NCBI GenBank assembly: GCA_965247665.1
Contig: CBDFHH010000003.1
Location: forward strand, 62,001 to 126,000
Reading direction: 5' to 3'
DNA: 64,000 bases
Source of the DNA: CAUZWH01 sp965247665
GTDB lineage: Bacteria; Pseudomonadota; Alphaproteobacteria; SHVV01
Under the pieces are notes generated by a model that did no database searches, had not been told where the DNA came from, and was given only the letters and a program-made list of their open reading frames with translations. Shown in pieces: positions 16,797 to 25,116 of the stretch (position 1 is the first letter of the stretch; every line of letters starts with the position of its first letter). Both the position numbers and the translations under genes were made by a program.

Positions 16797-17789
16797 ATGT
16801 TGTTTGCCAAATTGTCGAAATTCGCGATGGCGGCGGTTCTCGCCGGTGCGATTGGCCTGTTCGGTCAAACCGCATCGGTTCAAGCAGCCGATCCCATTAT
16901 CCTCAAGGGCTTGATCCCGTGGCCGGCCGATTTCGTCGGCAGCCGCGGTTTCCTCGAGTTCCAGAAACAGGTCAACAAGGCGCTCAAAGGCAAAGTGATC
17001 GTCAGCCTTATCGGCACCTCGGAAGTCGTTCCGCCGTACGAGCAATTCGAAGCCGTGCGTGACGGTGTTGTCGACGTGCTGATGACCGCGGGCGCCTACT
17101 ACCGCGCGGCGGTTCCCGAAGCGGCGGCCGGTCTTGGCGTACGTAAGTTCGGCAGCGAGCTGCGGACCGCGGGTTATACCGATTTGATGCGTAAGATCCA
17201 CGCCGAGCACGGCGTCTACTACCACTCGCAGGTCGGTGGCACCAAGGGCAACGGCTATCGTTGCTACGGCAACAAAAAGATCACCAGCTCAAACCTCACC
17301 GGCATCAAGCTCCGCGTATCGCCGACCTATGTGCCGCTGGTCAAGGGCCTGAACGGCACGCCGATCCTGATGAAAGCGGGCGAAGTCTACACCGCGATGG
17401 AGCGTGGCGTCGTCGATGGCTTCTGCTGGACTTTCCTTGGCATACGAGAATACGGCTTCCACGAAGTCACCAAGTATGTCTACGACATCCCGTTCTACTC
17501 GAACGACACGGCAATCCTGATCAATATGAATACCTGGAACAGCTTACCCGACGATGCCCGTAAGACGATCGATGATCTGGCACCGGCGATCGAGATAGCG
17601 GTCGAGGCGTTCATGACCGCGAAGAATGAAGATGAGGACAAGGCCCTCAAGAAAGAAGGCCTCGAGTTCATCCATCTCAGCGATGCCGAAGTCGTCAAGT
17701 GGCACGCGGCCGCATTGGATTCGCATTGGGCCGAAATCGTAAGCAAAAGCCCGAAATACGGTATGGCGCTCAAGGAGTACGCCGATTAG
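16797..17789 (+). CDS. TRAP transporter periplasmic substrate-binding protein (DctP type)
   Basis: This 330-residue protein starts at the ATG at 16797, preceded by TTTTGGGAGGT. The first 32 residues are a Sec signal peptide (basic MLFAKLSK, hydrophobic AMAAVLAGAIGLFG, cleavage near VQAADP). The mature part has DctP features: LIGTSEVVPPYEQFEAVRDG, AGVYY-type and GIKLRVSPTYVPLVKGL, where the Arg at about 190 usually contacts the ligand carboxylate. VYTAMERGVVDGFCW matches the family's T/A-L-x-x-G-x-V-D-G block. It should deliver a carboxylated substrate to the two permease subunits encoded on each side. Confidence 0.92.
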   Translation: MLFAKLSKFAMAAVLAGAIGLFGQTASVQAADPIILKGLIPWPADFVGSRGFLEFQKQVNKALKGKVIVSLIGTSEVVPPYEQFEAVRDGVVDVLMTAGAYYRAAVPEAAAGLGVRKFGSELRTAGYTDLMRKIHAEHGVYYHSQVGGTKGNGYRCYGNKKITSSNLTGIKLRVSPTYVPLVKGLNGTPILMKAGEVYTAMERGVVDGFCWTFLGIREYGFHEVTKYVYDIPFYSNDTAILINMNTWNSLPDDARKTIDDLAPAIEIAVEAFMTAKNEDEDKALKKEGLEFIHLSDAEVVKWHAAALDSHWAEIVSKSPKYGMALKEYAD

Positions 17790-17806
17790 TTCCGGCTAAT
17801 CGGAAT

Positions 17807-17849
17807 GGCCGCCCGTCCGTATCTCACGAGTGAGAGGCGGCGGGCGGCC
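17807..17849 (+). terminator. Strong GC hairpin between TRAP genes
   Basis: GGCCGCCCG (17807-17815) pairs perfectly with CGGGCGGCC (17841-17849), and a smaller CTCAC/GTGAG stem lies inside the loop. It sits 17 bp after the binding-protein stop and only TTTCC follows. It is best read as a partial terminator or mRNA-end stabiliser that raises binding-protein output relative to the small permease downstream. Confidence 0.65.
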
Positions 17850-17878
17850 GCTTTCCGAACCAGAACCTGGCAGAGAAG

Positions 17879-18373
17879 ATGACCGCAATCACCGCTGCTT
17901 ATGATCGATTTCTCGGCTACCTGGCGGTGGTCGTCGGCATCATGGTGCTGCTGTCGATGGTGTTTGTCGTGATCGACGTTTTGTTGCGTTATTTCTTTGG
18001 TTCTCCGATCGGCTGGGTGATCGAAGTCTGCGAGTATTTCCTGCTGTTTACGCCGTTCCTTGGCATGGCCTGGCTGGTCCGCCAAGCCGAGGGCCACATC
18101 CGCATCGATATCGTCGTACAGGCGCTCAGCCTGCGCATACAGGCGGTCTTGAACTGCTGGGGATCGTTGCTGGTGGCGGTAGCTCTGGCGATCGGCTGCT
18201 ACTATTCGGCGATATCGGCATCGGGCCATATTGCCCGCAACGTCATGACTCCCGGGGTCTACCCGATCCCTAAGGGCTACCTCATGTTCGTGATCACGTT
18301 AGGCTTCGGATTGAGCGCGATCGAATTTGGCCGCAAAGCCTGGGGTCACTTCAAGGAAGTCCGGGCGCTGTAG
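17879..18373 (+). CDS. TRAP transporter small permease (DctQ type)
   Basis: This 164-residue protein has four membrane helices: YLAVVVGIMVLLSMVFVVID near 15-35, WVIEVCEYFLLFTPFLGMAW with the family's E-x-x-x-Y pattern, LLVAVALAIGCYYSAI and LMFVITLGFGLSAIEF. It is the small membrane subunit that partners the large permease. It lies 89 bp after the binding protein, across a strong hairpin, so its expression may be set lower. The next gene, a Rieske oxygenase, begins 135 bp later on the same strand. Confidence 0.9.
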   Translation: MTAITAAYDRFLGYLAVVVGIMVLLSMVFVVIDVLLRYFFGSPIGWVIEVCEYFLLFTPFLGMAWLVRQAEGHIRIDIVVQALSLRIQAVLNCWGSLLVAVALAIGCYYSAISASGHIARNVMTPGVYPIPKGYLMFVITLGFGLSAIEFGRKAWGHFKEVRAL

Positions 18374-18508
18374 CGCCGGCGAAAGACCGGAGGCGCCGCA
18401 TGCCCACCGCCTCGCTCCGACATTTTGATATCTACGACGAAACGGTGTTTGGGTTCCTCGCCAGCCCTTGACTATCCTGTTCACCGGACGCTCTCGGAGA
18501 GGCCATCG

Positions 18509-19894
18509 ATGGGTCACAATGAGCGAATCGCACGCGTCGCCTACGGCGCCTACCACCGCGACAAAACGCCCCAGCTCGCCGATGAGGAGCTGACTCGCGT
18601 CGGCCCCGATACACCGGGCGGAGAGTATTTCCGCTGCTTCTGGCATCCGATCGCGCTGGTCGAGAACCTAAAGAACGTCCCGCTGCGATTGCTTATCCTG
18701 GGCGAAGATCTGGTTCTGTTTCGCGACCTCAGCGGCCGGCTCGGGCTCCTGGAGCTGCATTGCCCGCACCGCGGCACCTCGCTCGAATACGGCAAGCTCG
18801 ACGAGGCCGGTATTCGCTGCTGCTACCACGGCTGGCACTTCGACATCGACGGCGCCATCCTCGAGGCGCCGACCCACGGCGATGACAATACGCTCTCCGA
18901 GCGAATGTTCCATGGCGCCTACCATGTCCATGAATATGCCGGAATGATCTGGGCCTATATGGGTCCACCGGAGTCCAAACCGGATTTTCCGGTCTTCGAT
19001 GTCTATGAGAAGCCAGGCGTGACGCACACGGCGCACCAGTTCCATTGGCCGTGCAATTGGCTGCAGATCCGCGAAAACGGCATGGATCCCCTGCACGCGA
19101 AATATCTCCACGCCGATGCCGGCCAGAAGTTTCCGCCGTCAATGAAAGTGGTGCCGGTTCTCGACTTTCAGGAATCGCCGCTCGGCATTCTCTATATCTC
19201 GGTGCGGCGTATCGGCGAGATGCTCTACTTGCGTCAGAACGAGATCTTTCTGCCCAACGCCGACTGGGTGAACGGTCTCGAAGACGCCGGTGGCGAAACC
19301 GTGTTCGACCGCCGCGGCGGCGGGACCGATTTTGTTGTCCCCATCGACGATGCCAACAGCTACTTCTTCATGCTGCTCGATGTCACCCGCGACCAGCACG
19401 ACACCGGACTCGACGGCCTGTGGGATCGCGATTCCAGCGAGGAGATCGCCCAGGGGTTGAACGCCTCGATCCCGACTTCGGGGCAGGAGGGCGACCGCCC
19501 CTATCACGAGCGCCAACTCTCGGCCGGCGATTGGGACGCTTGCACCAGCCAGGGTGCGATCCACGGCCATGGCGCCGAGAACCTCGGCGTCAGCGACGCC
19601 GGCGTCGTCACCTTTCGCAATCTGATCCGCAGCGAGATCGACAAGGTCAAGAACGGCGAGGAGCCCAAAGGCGTCTATCGCAACACCAACGGGCGCCCGA
19701 TCCGCACCCACGGCCACAACACCGTGTTGCGCGTGCCCGAGGCCGCGACGCCGGAAGCCGACCGCCGGTTCTGCGAAGCGCTCTACCGCGAGTTCTTGCG
19801 TGAAGTGATCGGCGGCGATTTGCAGCAGGATCTCCCCGTCGAGGATAAATGGCGCATCGCCCGCGACGTGGTCGATCGGATTACGGCGGACTAG
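18509..19894 (+). CDS. Rieske oxygenase of the phthalate dioxygenase/O-demethylase type
   Basis: This 461-residue protein is of a different subfamily from the other Rieske genes here. The Rieske site is C85, H87, C104, H107 (CPHRGTSL then CCYHGWHFD). The iron site lies in ENGMDPLHAKYLH, whose N-x-x-D-x-x-H-x(4)-H spacing is typical of phthalate 4,5-dioxygenase, vanillate demethylase and related single-component oxygenases. It is longer than the family's usual 330-440 residues because of a C-terminal extension. The ATG at 18509 was chosen because similarity starts at GEYFRCFWHP shortly after. A reductase is needed and is not in the window. It ends 2 bp from a convergent aconitase-type gene. 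Confidence 0.9.
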   Translation: MGHNERIARVAYGAYHRDKTPQLADEELTRVGPDTPGGEYFRCFWHPIALVENLKNVPLRLLILGEDLVLFRDLSGRLGLLELHCPHRGTSLEYGKLDEAGIRCCYHGWHFDIDGAILEAPTHGDDNTLSERMFHGAYHVHEYAGMIWAYMGPPESKPDFPVFDVYEKPGVTHTAHQFHWPCNWLQIRENGMDPLHAKYLHADAGQKFPPSMKVVPVLDFQESPLGILYISVRRIGEMLYLRQNEIFLPNADWVNGLEDAGGETVFDRRGGGTDFVVPIDDANSYFFMLLDVTRDQHDTGLDGLWDRDSSEEIAQGLNASIPTSGQEGDRPYHERQLSAGDWDACTSQGAIHGHGAENLGVSDAGVVTFRNLIRSEIDKVKNGEEPKGVYRNTNGRPIRTHGHNTVLRVPEAATPEADRRFCEALYREFLREVIGGDLQQDLPVEDKWRIARDVVDRITAD

Positions 19895-19895
19895 T

Positions 19896-20417
19896 CTAAC
19901 GCGTCCGTGCCAGCCGCTCGCGCAGCATCGGCAGCCAGCCGCCGTTCTCGATGATTGCAAGCAAAGCCGCGTCGAGCGGTGGGTAGCTTAGCTCCGTCCC
20001 TCGGCTGATATTTCGAAAACTGCCGTCGCGAAAGTCGACCTCGAGTTCTTCGCCATCGGACGTTTCGCCGCTGACGCCGGGGCATGATGGCAAGATCGGC
20101 ACCGCGCAATTGATCGCATTGCGAAAGCTCCCACGCGGGATCGATTCGACGACCAGGCCCAGCTTGAGGCCGGCGATCCCGATCAAGCCTTGAATGTGCG
20201 GGTTGCCCTGCGCAAACCGCTTGCCCGCAACGATGATGTCGCCCGGCGACACTTTCTTCGGAAAGTCGGGGTCGAGTCCGCACATGACATGATCGCGCAA
20301 CACCTGTGGGTCGGTTTCGCGCGAAATCGAGAAACGCAGCGGCATGATGTCGCCGTCGATGGCGACATTGTCGGCGAAGCGCCAGCACCGGCCGCGATAA
20401 ACGAGATCGGTCGTCAT
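19896..20417 (-). CDS. Aconitase-family small subunit (LeuD-like), possible maleate hydratase beta
   Basis: This 173-residue swivelling-domain protein of the isopropylmalate isomerase/homoaconitase small-subunit family includes DNVAIDGDIMPLRF near 17, GDIIVAGKRFAQGNPHIQGL (the equivalent of the N-F-G-x-G-S-S-R-E-x-A loop, altered) and SIPRGSFRNAINCAVPIL near 95. The changed loop suggests a substrate other than isopropylmalate. It overlaps the large subunit by 4 nt (ATGA-type), so the two are co-translated. With a NicX homologue upstream, a maleate or substituted-maleate hydratase is a good hypothesis, since known maleate hydratases belong to this family. Leucine biosynthesis is less likely because no other leu gene is near. 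Confidence 0.8.
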   Translation of the reverse strand: MTTDLVYRGRCWRFADNVAIDGDIMPLRFSISRETDPQVLRDHVMCGLDPDFPKKVSPGDIIVAGKRFAQGNPHIQGLIGIAGLKLGLVVESIPRGSFRNAINCAVPILPSCPGVSGETSDGEELEVDFRDGSFRNISRGTELSYPPLDAALLAIIENGGWLPMLRERLARTR

Positions 20418-21679
20418 CGGCGGCCCATCAATTCCCTGGGATCGATGATCTCCCCGGCCACCGCCGAGGCTGCGACCGTCAGCGGGCTTGCAAGATAGAT
20501 GTCCGCGTCGCTGGGCCCGAGCCGGCCAGGATCGTTACGGGTGCCGGTATTGATCGACACTTCGCCCGCAGCCAGCGGCGCGATACGCCCGCCCGCACAC
20601 GGGCCGCAGCCCGGTGCCGTTAGAATCGCCCCGGCACCGGCCAGAACCTGCAGGAGCCCTTCATCGGCGGCGCGACGCCAGATCTCCTGGGTGCCAGGGG
20701 TCACGAATAGGCGAACATTCGGATGCACCGTACGGTTGGCGAGGATCGAGGCCAGATCGCGAATGTCGGCCAACAAGCTCGATGCGCACGAGCCGACGAA
20801 AGCATGGTTGATCGGGGTGCCGGCGACCTCCGACACGCCAACCACATTGTCGGGTCGCGGCGGAGCGGCAACTTGCGGTTCAAGCAGGTCGATCGCGTAG
20901 CTGCCGTGCCAACGAAAGCTTGCATCGTCGTCGCTGTAGACAGGTTCGAGCTCCCCCTCGATGCGCTCGGACAAATAGGCGAGCACACCCTCGTCGGGCT
21001 CCACCATTGCAGACTTGGCGCCGAGGTCGATCGGCGTGTTGCACAGCGTGAAGCGAGCGTCGAGGTTGATATCGGCCAACGCCGGACCGGCAAACTCGAC
21101 CACCGCGTAGTCGAAGAGATCGGCATCGAAATCCGCGATCAGGCGCTGTGCGATGTCGCGGATGGAAATGCCGGGCGCCATGCGGCCGTTGAGCTCGATG
21201 CGTACGGTTTCGGGCACCCGCAGCCAGGCCGAGCCGCATGCCAGCACTTCGCTGATCTCGGTCAGCATGGCAATGCCGAGTGCGCCGACCGCGCCGAAAT
21301 TCGGCACGTGGGTGTCGTAGCCGGAGATGAACATGCCGGGCCGGACGTAGCCGTGTTCGACGGGGAATACGTGCCCGTGCCCGCCGCGGCCGACGTCGAA
21401 GAAATTGCCGATATTGAAGCGCGCCGCGATCTCACGCACCTGTTTCTGGCGCTCGGCCGCCTGCGGCGATACCGCGGTCGGCTCGTGATCGGTCACCAGC
21501 AGCACTTTCTCCGGCGCGAACAGCCGGTCGACGCCGAGCTCGTCGAGCGCCTTGGCGAAATTGACGACGTACCAATCGTGCACCGTGATCAATTCGGGCT
21601 CGGGATAGACGATGTCGGTTGCCGCAACGCGGGTGCCGAGCACGCGCGACAGGATTTTTTCGGCTGCGGTTTGGGCCAT
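20414..21679 (-). CDS. Aconitase-family large subunit (LeuC-like), possible maleate hydratase alpha
   Basis: This 421-residue 4Fe-4S hydro-lyase has Cys ligand positions visible in FVGSCASSLL (family I-G-S-C-T-N) and APGCGPCAG (family P-G-C-x-x-C). The third Cys region is less clear: the family motif around D-S-H-T is replaced by ISGYDTHVPNFGAVGALG near 125. Other family blocks are VTDHEPTAV and INTGTRNDPGRLG. The length fits the two-subunit LeuC/DmdA group. The gene lies between the small subunit (4-nt overlap) and the NicX-like gene (25 bp), all minus strand, which argues for a role in ring-cleavage product metabolism. The pathway role is inferred. Confidence 0.82.
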   Translation of the reverse strand: MAQTAAEKILSRVLGTRVAATDIVYPEPELITVHDWYVVNFAKALDELGVDRLFAPEKVLLVTDHEPTAVSPQAAERQKQVREIAARFNIGNFFDVGRGGHGHVFPVEHGYVRPGMFISGYDTHVPNFGAVGALGIAMLTEISEVLACGSAWLRVPETVRIELNGRMAPGISIRDIAQRLIADFDADLFDYAVVEFAGPALADINLDARFTLCNTPIDLGAKSAMVEPDEGVLAYLSERIEGELEPVYSDDDASFRWHGSYAIDLLEPQVAAPPRPDNVVGVSEVAGTPINHAFVGSCASSLLADIRDLASILANRTVHPNVRLFVTPGTQEIWRRAADEGLLQVLAGAGAILTAPGCGPCAGGRIAPLAAGEVSINTGTRNDPGRLGPSDADIYLASPLTVAASAVAGEIIDPRELMGRR

Positions 21680-21704
21680 GCCGTCGCCGGCCGGTCGACC
21701 GATG

Positions 21705-22721
21705 CTAGCGGCCGTTCGCGCGCTGGTCTTCGGGGATCACCTCGCCGGCGAGCACCATCGGCTCGTCGTCAAGAAAGACCGAGCAGTTACGCATCGGAAT
21801 ATCCAGGTGGCACAGCGTGTCGCGGGGACCGCCGGCATCGTCGTTGGGGCCGGTCGAGAACATGAAATTGCCGTAGAACGAGCGACCGTCATTGCCGTTG
21901 GTCTGCGCCTTGTCCATCATGCCCAGCGCCGTCCAGCTGGCTCGCGGTTGCAGGCCCCAGCCGACATGCGACATCGCGAAACCATCGCGGTCGTTGTAGC
22001 CCTCGATAAACTCGCGCATGTAGCTGGCGTCGAAATCTCCCGATATTTCAGTGATATAGCCGTTTTCGAAGTCGACCCGGATCGGCGCCTGCACATACGT
22101 CTTGAACGGGAAAATGATATCGCCGCGATCGATAACGATCGTGCCCCGCGCGGTGGTTTCGTTGGGCCAGGTGGCGACGAACCCGGCCGGCCAATGGTCC
22201 CAGTGGCCGGGATCGTCGGAATAGCCGTATTCGTAGAGGACGGGGTATTCGCCGAGATCGCATTCGAAGGCCGTACCTGCGGCAGATTCGACGCGCATGG
22301 TTTTTGCGGCTTCGATTCGCTTGCCGGCCGCGTTGACGCGACGCTTGTCGTCCTCTTGCGGCATCATTCGCGCCAGTGCGGTCGGCGGCTCGGTAACATA
22401 AAGGATGCGGGTGTCGGCTGCGAGGACGTGCGGACGCTCGCCGCCGCGCAACAGGTGGAGCCCGACCAGATCGATCACCATATCGGCCTGGCGCATCGCC
22501 TCCATCGCGACGCCGTTGTCGCGCAGGCGTGCGGGACCGATATGCGGCTCCATGTGGATCGTCGTGGCACCGATCTCGATGCAGGCGTTGTAGGCCGATT
22601 TGATATTCTCCGGCCGCGCCTCGGGCTTGGTCAGCACGACCACGGTTTCGGTGTCGTTGACGTTGCAGAGGCGCAGCACCTCTTCCCACATCGAAATCTG
22701 CTGCGAGTCGCTTAGTGCCAT
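21705..22721 (-). CDS. nicX: 2,5-dihydroxypyridine 5,6-dioxygenase-like protein (NicX family)
   Basis: This 338-residue protein has the length and signature segments of NicX: EPPTALARMMPQEDDKRRV near 111, YGYSDDPGHWDHWPAGF near 165, SHVGWGLQPRASWTALG near 251 and CHLDIPMRNC near 304. H252, H305 and D307 fall at a constant 13-residue offset from the His265/His318/Asp320 iron ligands I recall for Pseudomonas NicX. NicX opens 2,5-dihydroxypyridine with O2 to N-formylmaleamate. The gene sits 25 bp ahead of the aconitase-like pair and overlaps the end of a dead SDR gene. M29 aminopeptidases share this fold but lack these blocks. Exact substrate substitution could differ. Confidence 0.82.
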   Translation of the reverse strand: MALSDSQQISMWEEVLRLCNVNDTETVVVLTKPEARPENIKSAYNACIEIGATTIHMEPHIGPARLRDNGVAMEAMRQADMVIDLVGLHLLRGGERPHVLAADTRILYVTEPPTALARMMPQEDDKRRVNAAGKRIEAAKTMRVESAAGTAFECDLGEYPVLYEYGYSDDPGHWDHWPAGFVATWPNETTARGTIVIDRGDIIFPFKTYVQAPIRVDFENGYITEISGDFDASYMREFIEGYNDRDGFAMSHVGWGLQPRASWTALGMMDKAQTNGNDGRSFYGNFMFSTGPNDDAGGPRDTLCHLDIPMRNCSVFLDDEPMVLAGEVIPEDQRANGR

Positions 22722-23530
22722 TGATCTGTCCCGTTCGATTTCGTCACCACAAGACTAGCACGGCCGGCGACGCCTTTGCCGCCGTCGACGGGAACGATTG
22801 CCCCGTCGATCCACGCCGCCTCGCACGAGGCGAGGCAGGTGACCGTCTCGGCGGTTTCTTTGGCTTGGCCAGTGCGGCCAATTGGATAACCGCGGCCGCG
22901 CTTCTTCACGTAACCGGTGAAGGTTTTGCAGTAACGTCTTTTTGGTAATAGAGAATTCCGCGTCCGTATCGGGCCGGGATCGACCGCGTTTACCCGCACG
23001 TCAACCGGCGCGGGCTCGGCCGAGAGCGCCTTGGTGCAGGACTCGACCGCCCCTTTGGTTGCGGCATGGATCGCCGGGCGCGGCGACGGCCGATGCGCCC
23101 GTGCCGACGAGGTGATGCGCCTGTGCCGACGAGGTAGTGACGATCGCGCCCGTGGTCCGTCGCAGTGCCGGGATTGCCGCCGGCAAACATTGATCGTGCC
23201 GATTGGATTGGTGTCGATGACCCGATCGATCGTCGCGCGCTCGGTCTTGCCGATGCGTGTTCCTCGCGCATGATGCCGGCACGGTTGACGATCGCGTCGA
23301 TGGGGCCGGGATCGGCAACGATCGCGCGCACCGCGCGCCGGACCTGCTTGTCATCCGCAATGTCGCAGGCCGGCGGCAACGGTCGTTCGCCGCGCCGCGT
23401 GCGAATAGCGCCGGCGTTCGGATCGAGGATCGCGACACAGCAGCCGCGGGCCGCGAACGCCGAGACACGGGTGCGGCCAATCCCACCGCCACCCCCGGGG
23501 TAACGAGCGCGCAGCGATCCGGTTTGCGCC
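22712..23530 (-). pseudogene. Short-chain dehydrogenase, frameshifted remnant
   Basis: Pieces of an SDR lie in different frames. GGGGGIGRTR with FAARGCCVAILDP (nucleotide-binding glycine motif) is followed by CDIADDKQVRRAVRAI, DAIVNRAGIM (family N-N-A-G) and, in the last 95 codons, VRVNAVDPGPIRT then ASCEAAWIDGAIVPVDGG. The catalytic Y-x-x-x-K region is not recoverable. A near-exact tandem duplication of about 23 bp at 23086-23133 (GATGCGCC, then GTGCCGACGAGGT) lies in the broken middle. The last 95 codons form an open frame from 22999 to 22712, but alone they lack the cofactor site. The gene once sat in the NicX/CoA-ligase operon. Confidence 0.75.
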
Positions 23531-23540
23531 GCATCCCCAC

Positions 23541-24986
23541 CTATTTCCCATAGGTCGGTCGGCGGTCGATCAGGCGCTTGGCTTTGCCTTCGCGGCCGCC
23601 GACATTGGCGATCTCGTCGAGGCTGCCCTGCGGCACGATCTCGATTTCGACGCCCAGTCCGAGGTCGCCCTTGAGGAGGTCTTCCATCTTCTCTTTGAGA
23701 CCTTCGGCCGAGCCGGCATCGTCGCGCACCTCGATCTGCACGGTCATCTCGTCGCGTTTGAGGCCGTCCTTGACGACGGCGTCGGCGATGCAGATCCACT
23801 CGCCCGTCGTGCGCGCGTCGCTTTGCACGGCGTTGAGGCACGCCATCGGGTTGAGATTGACGCCGCGAATCTTGACCATGTCGTCCGAGCGCCCGAGAAA
23901 ATGATCCATACGTCGGAAGTTGCTGCCGCATTCGCAGGTGTCGGTGTGCTTGATGCGCCCAAGGTCGCGCAGGTTGAATCTGATGATCGGCGGCAGCGTG
24001 CGGTGGAACACCGTCACCACGATGTTGCCGGTCTCGCCGTCGGCCACCGGCGCGCCGGTCTCGGTGTCCTCGATTTCGAAATACATGCAGTCCTCCTGGA
24101 AGTGGAGGCCATTCTTGAATCGGCATTCAAAGGCGCCGTCGCCCATCTCGTTGGTGCCGTAATTGTCATATACCTTGCAGCCGAGCGTCTCCTCCATCTC
24201 GGCGCGCAGCTTGCCCTCGGTATCGGGGCCCAGAAACGTCAGCACGAACTTGGTATTGAGCTCGCGGAATTCGCGGCCCAGCTCTTCACGGCTCGCCTGG
24301 GCCAGGCGCAGCATGTATTCGGGGAACGAACACCACAGATTGGTGCCGTAATCGAAGGCGATTTCCATCTGCCGACGGCTCGGCGTGACCACGCCGGTGC
24401 CGGTCGTCAAGGGCAAGATGCCGAGATAGTCGTGCACCGCCTTGTAGACGCACCAGCCAAGATTGCCGAGCGCCAGGGTGACCGGAATTTGCATCACATC
24501 GCCCGGTCGCGCGCCCAGAACGTAAAGCGTGCGGGCGGCGGTGAGCCCGTTGAGCTCCCATTCCTGCGGCGTGTAGAGCGTCACGCGGGGTTTGCCCGTC
24601 GTGCCGCCACTGGTCTGCATCTTGAATGGCGCGGCGGCGAATTCGGCCGCGCCGACATTATGGAATTCGCCGAACGGCGGATTATCGAGCTGATCCTGCT
24701 TGACGTCGTCGGAGTTGTAGGTCGGGACCTTGTGACTGTCGTCGATGCTCTTGATATCGCCGGGCTCGAGGCCGGCCGCCTGCCAGCGTTTGCGGTAGAA
24801 GGGATTGGCCCAACCGAGTTTCATGCAGTGCAGGAAGCGTTCGTTTTGCAGCGCCCGCACCTGATCGGCCGGCCATTTGTAGACTGTGTCGACAAACACA
24901 TCCGGCACCGGATAGTCCTGATGGAGCCGCGCCCAATCGATCGAATCGCGATAGATCGGCAGCTTGCTCGCGGGAAACTCGCTCAT
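23541..24986 (-). CDS. Phenylacetate-CoA ligase family (PaaK-like) acyl-CoA synthetase
   Basis: This 481-residue adenylate-forming ligase of the PaaK group has the P-loop-like TSGGTTGKPRVT near 134, the YDNYGTNEMG block near 266, TLPPIIRFNLRDLGR (family R-Y-x-x-x-D) near 330 and FLGRSDDMVKIRGVNLNP near 362. It should activate an aromatic or other carboxylic acid to its CoA thioester with ATP. I chose the ATG at 24986 (MSEFPAS), with GAGAGG upstream; an in-frame start at 25067 is unlikely. It is divergent from the amidohydrolase at 25117 with a 130-bp shared promoter gap, so the minus and plus catabolic operons may be co-regulated. Confidence 0.88.
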   Translation of the reverse strand: MSEFPASKLPIYRDSIDWARLHQDYPVPDVFVDTVYKWPADQVRALQNERFLHCMKLGWANPFYRKRWQAAGLEPGDIKSIDDSHKVPTYNSDDVKQDQLDNPPFGEFHNVGAAEFAAAPFKMQTSGGTTGKPRVTLYTPQEWELNGLTAARTLYVLGARPGDVMQIPVTLALGNLGWCVYKAVHDYLGILPLTTGTGVVTPSRRQMEIAFDYGTNLWCSFPEYMLRLAQASREELGREFRELNTKFVLTFLGPDTEGKLRAEMEETLGCKVYDNYGTNEMGDGAFECRFKNGLHFQEDCMYFEIEDTETGAPVADGETGNIVVTVFHRTLPPIIRFNLRDLGRIKHTDTCECGSNFRRMDHFLGRSDDMVKIRGVNLNPMACLNAVQSDARTTGEWICIADAVVKDGLKRDEMTVQIEVRDDAGSAEGLKEKMEDLLKGDLGLGVEIEIVPQGSLDEIANVGGREGKAKRLIDRRPTYGK

Positions 24987-25116
24987 TGCCTCAAAACCTC
25001 TCCGTTTACCGACCGCGTCGGACCACACATTTGTGCTATCTAACGCATCGCGTTGTGAGGCTAACATCGGTCCGCAGCCTGTTGAAGTAGACGCAAGACA
25101 AAGCGATGGGGGGATC

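Noticed and set aside
19896..21679. Leucine-biosynthesis isopropylmalate isomerase (leuCD)
   Set aside because: No leuA or leuB nearby, the small-subunit substrate loop is altered, and the operon partner is a ring-cleavage dioxygenase.
21705..22721. Leucyl aminopeptidase (M29 family)
   Set aside because: The fold is shared, but length, W-D-H-W-P and H-L-D-I-P blocks and the iron triad spacing follow NicX.
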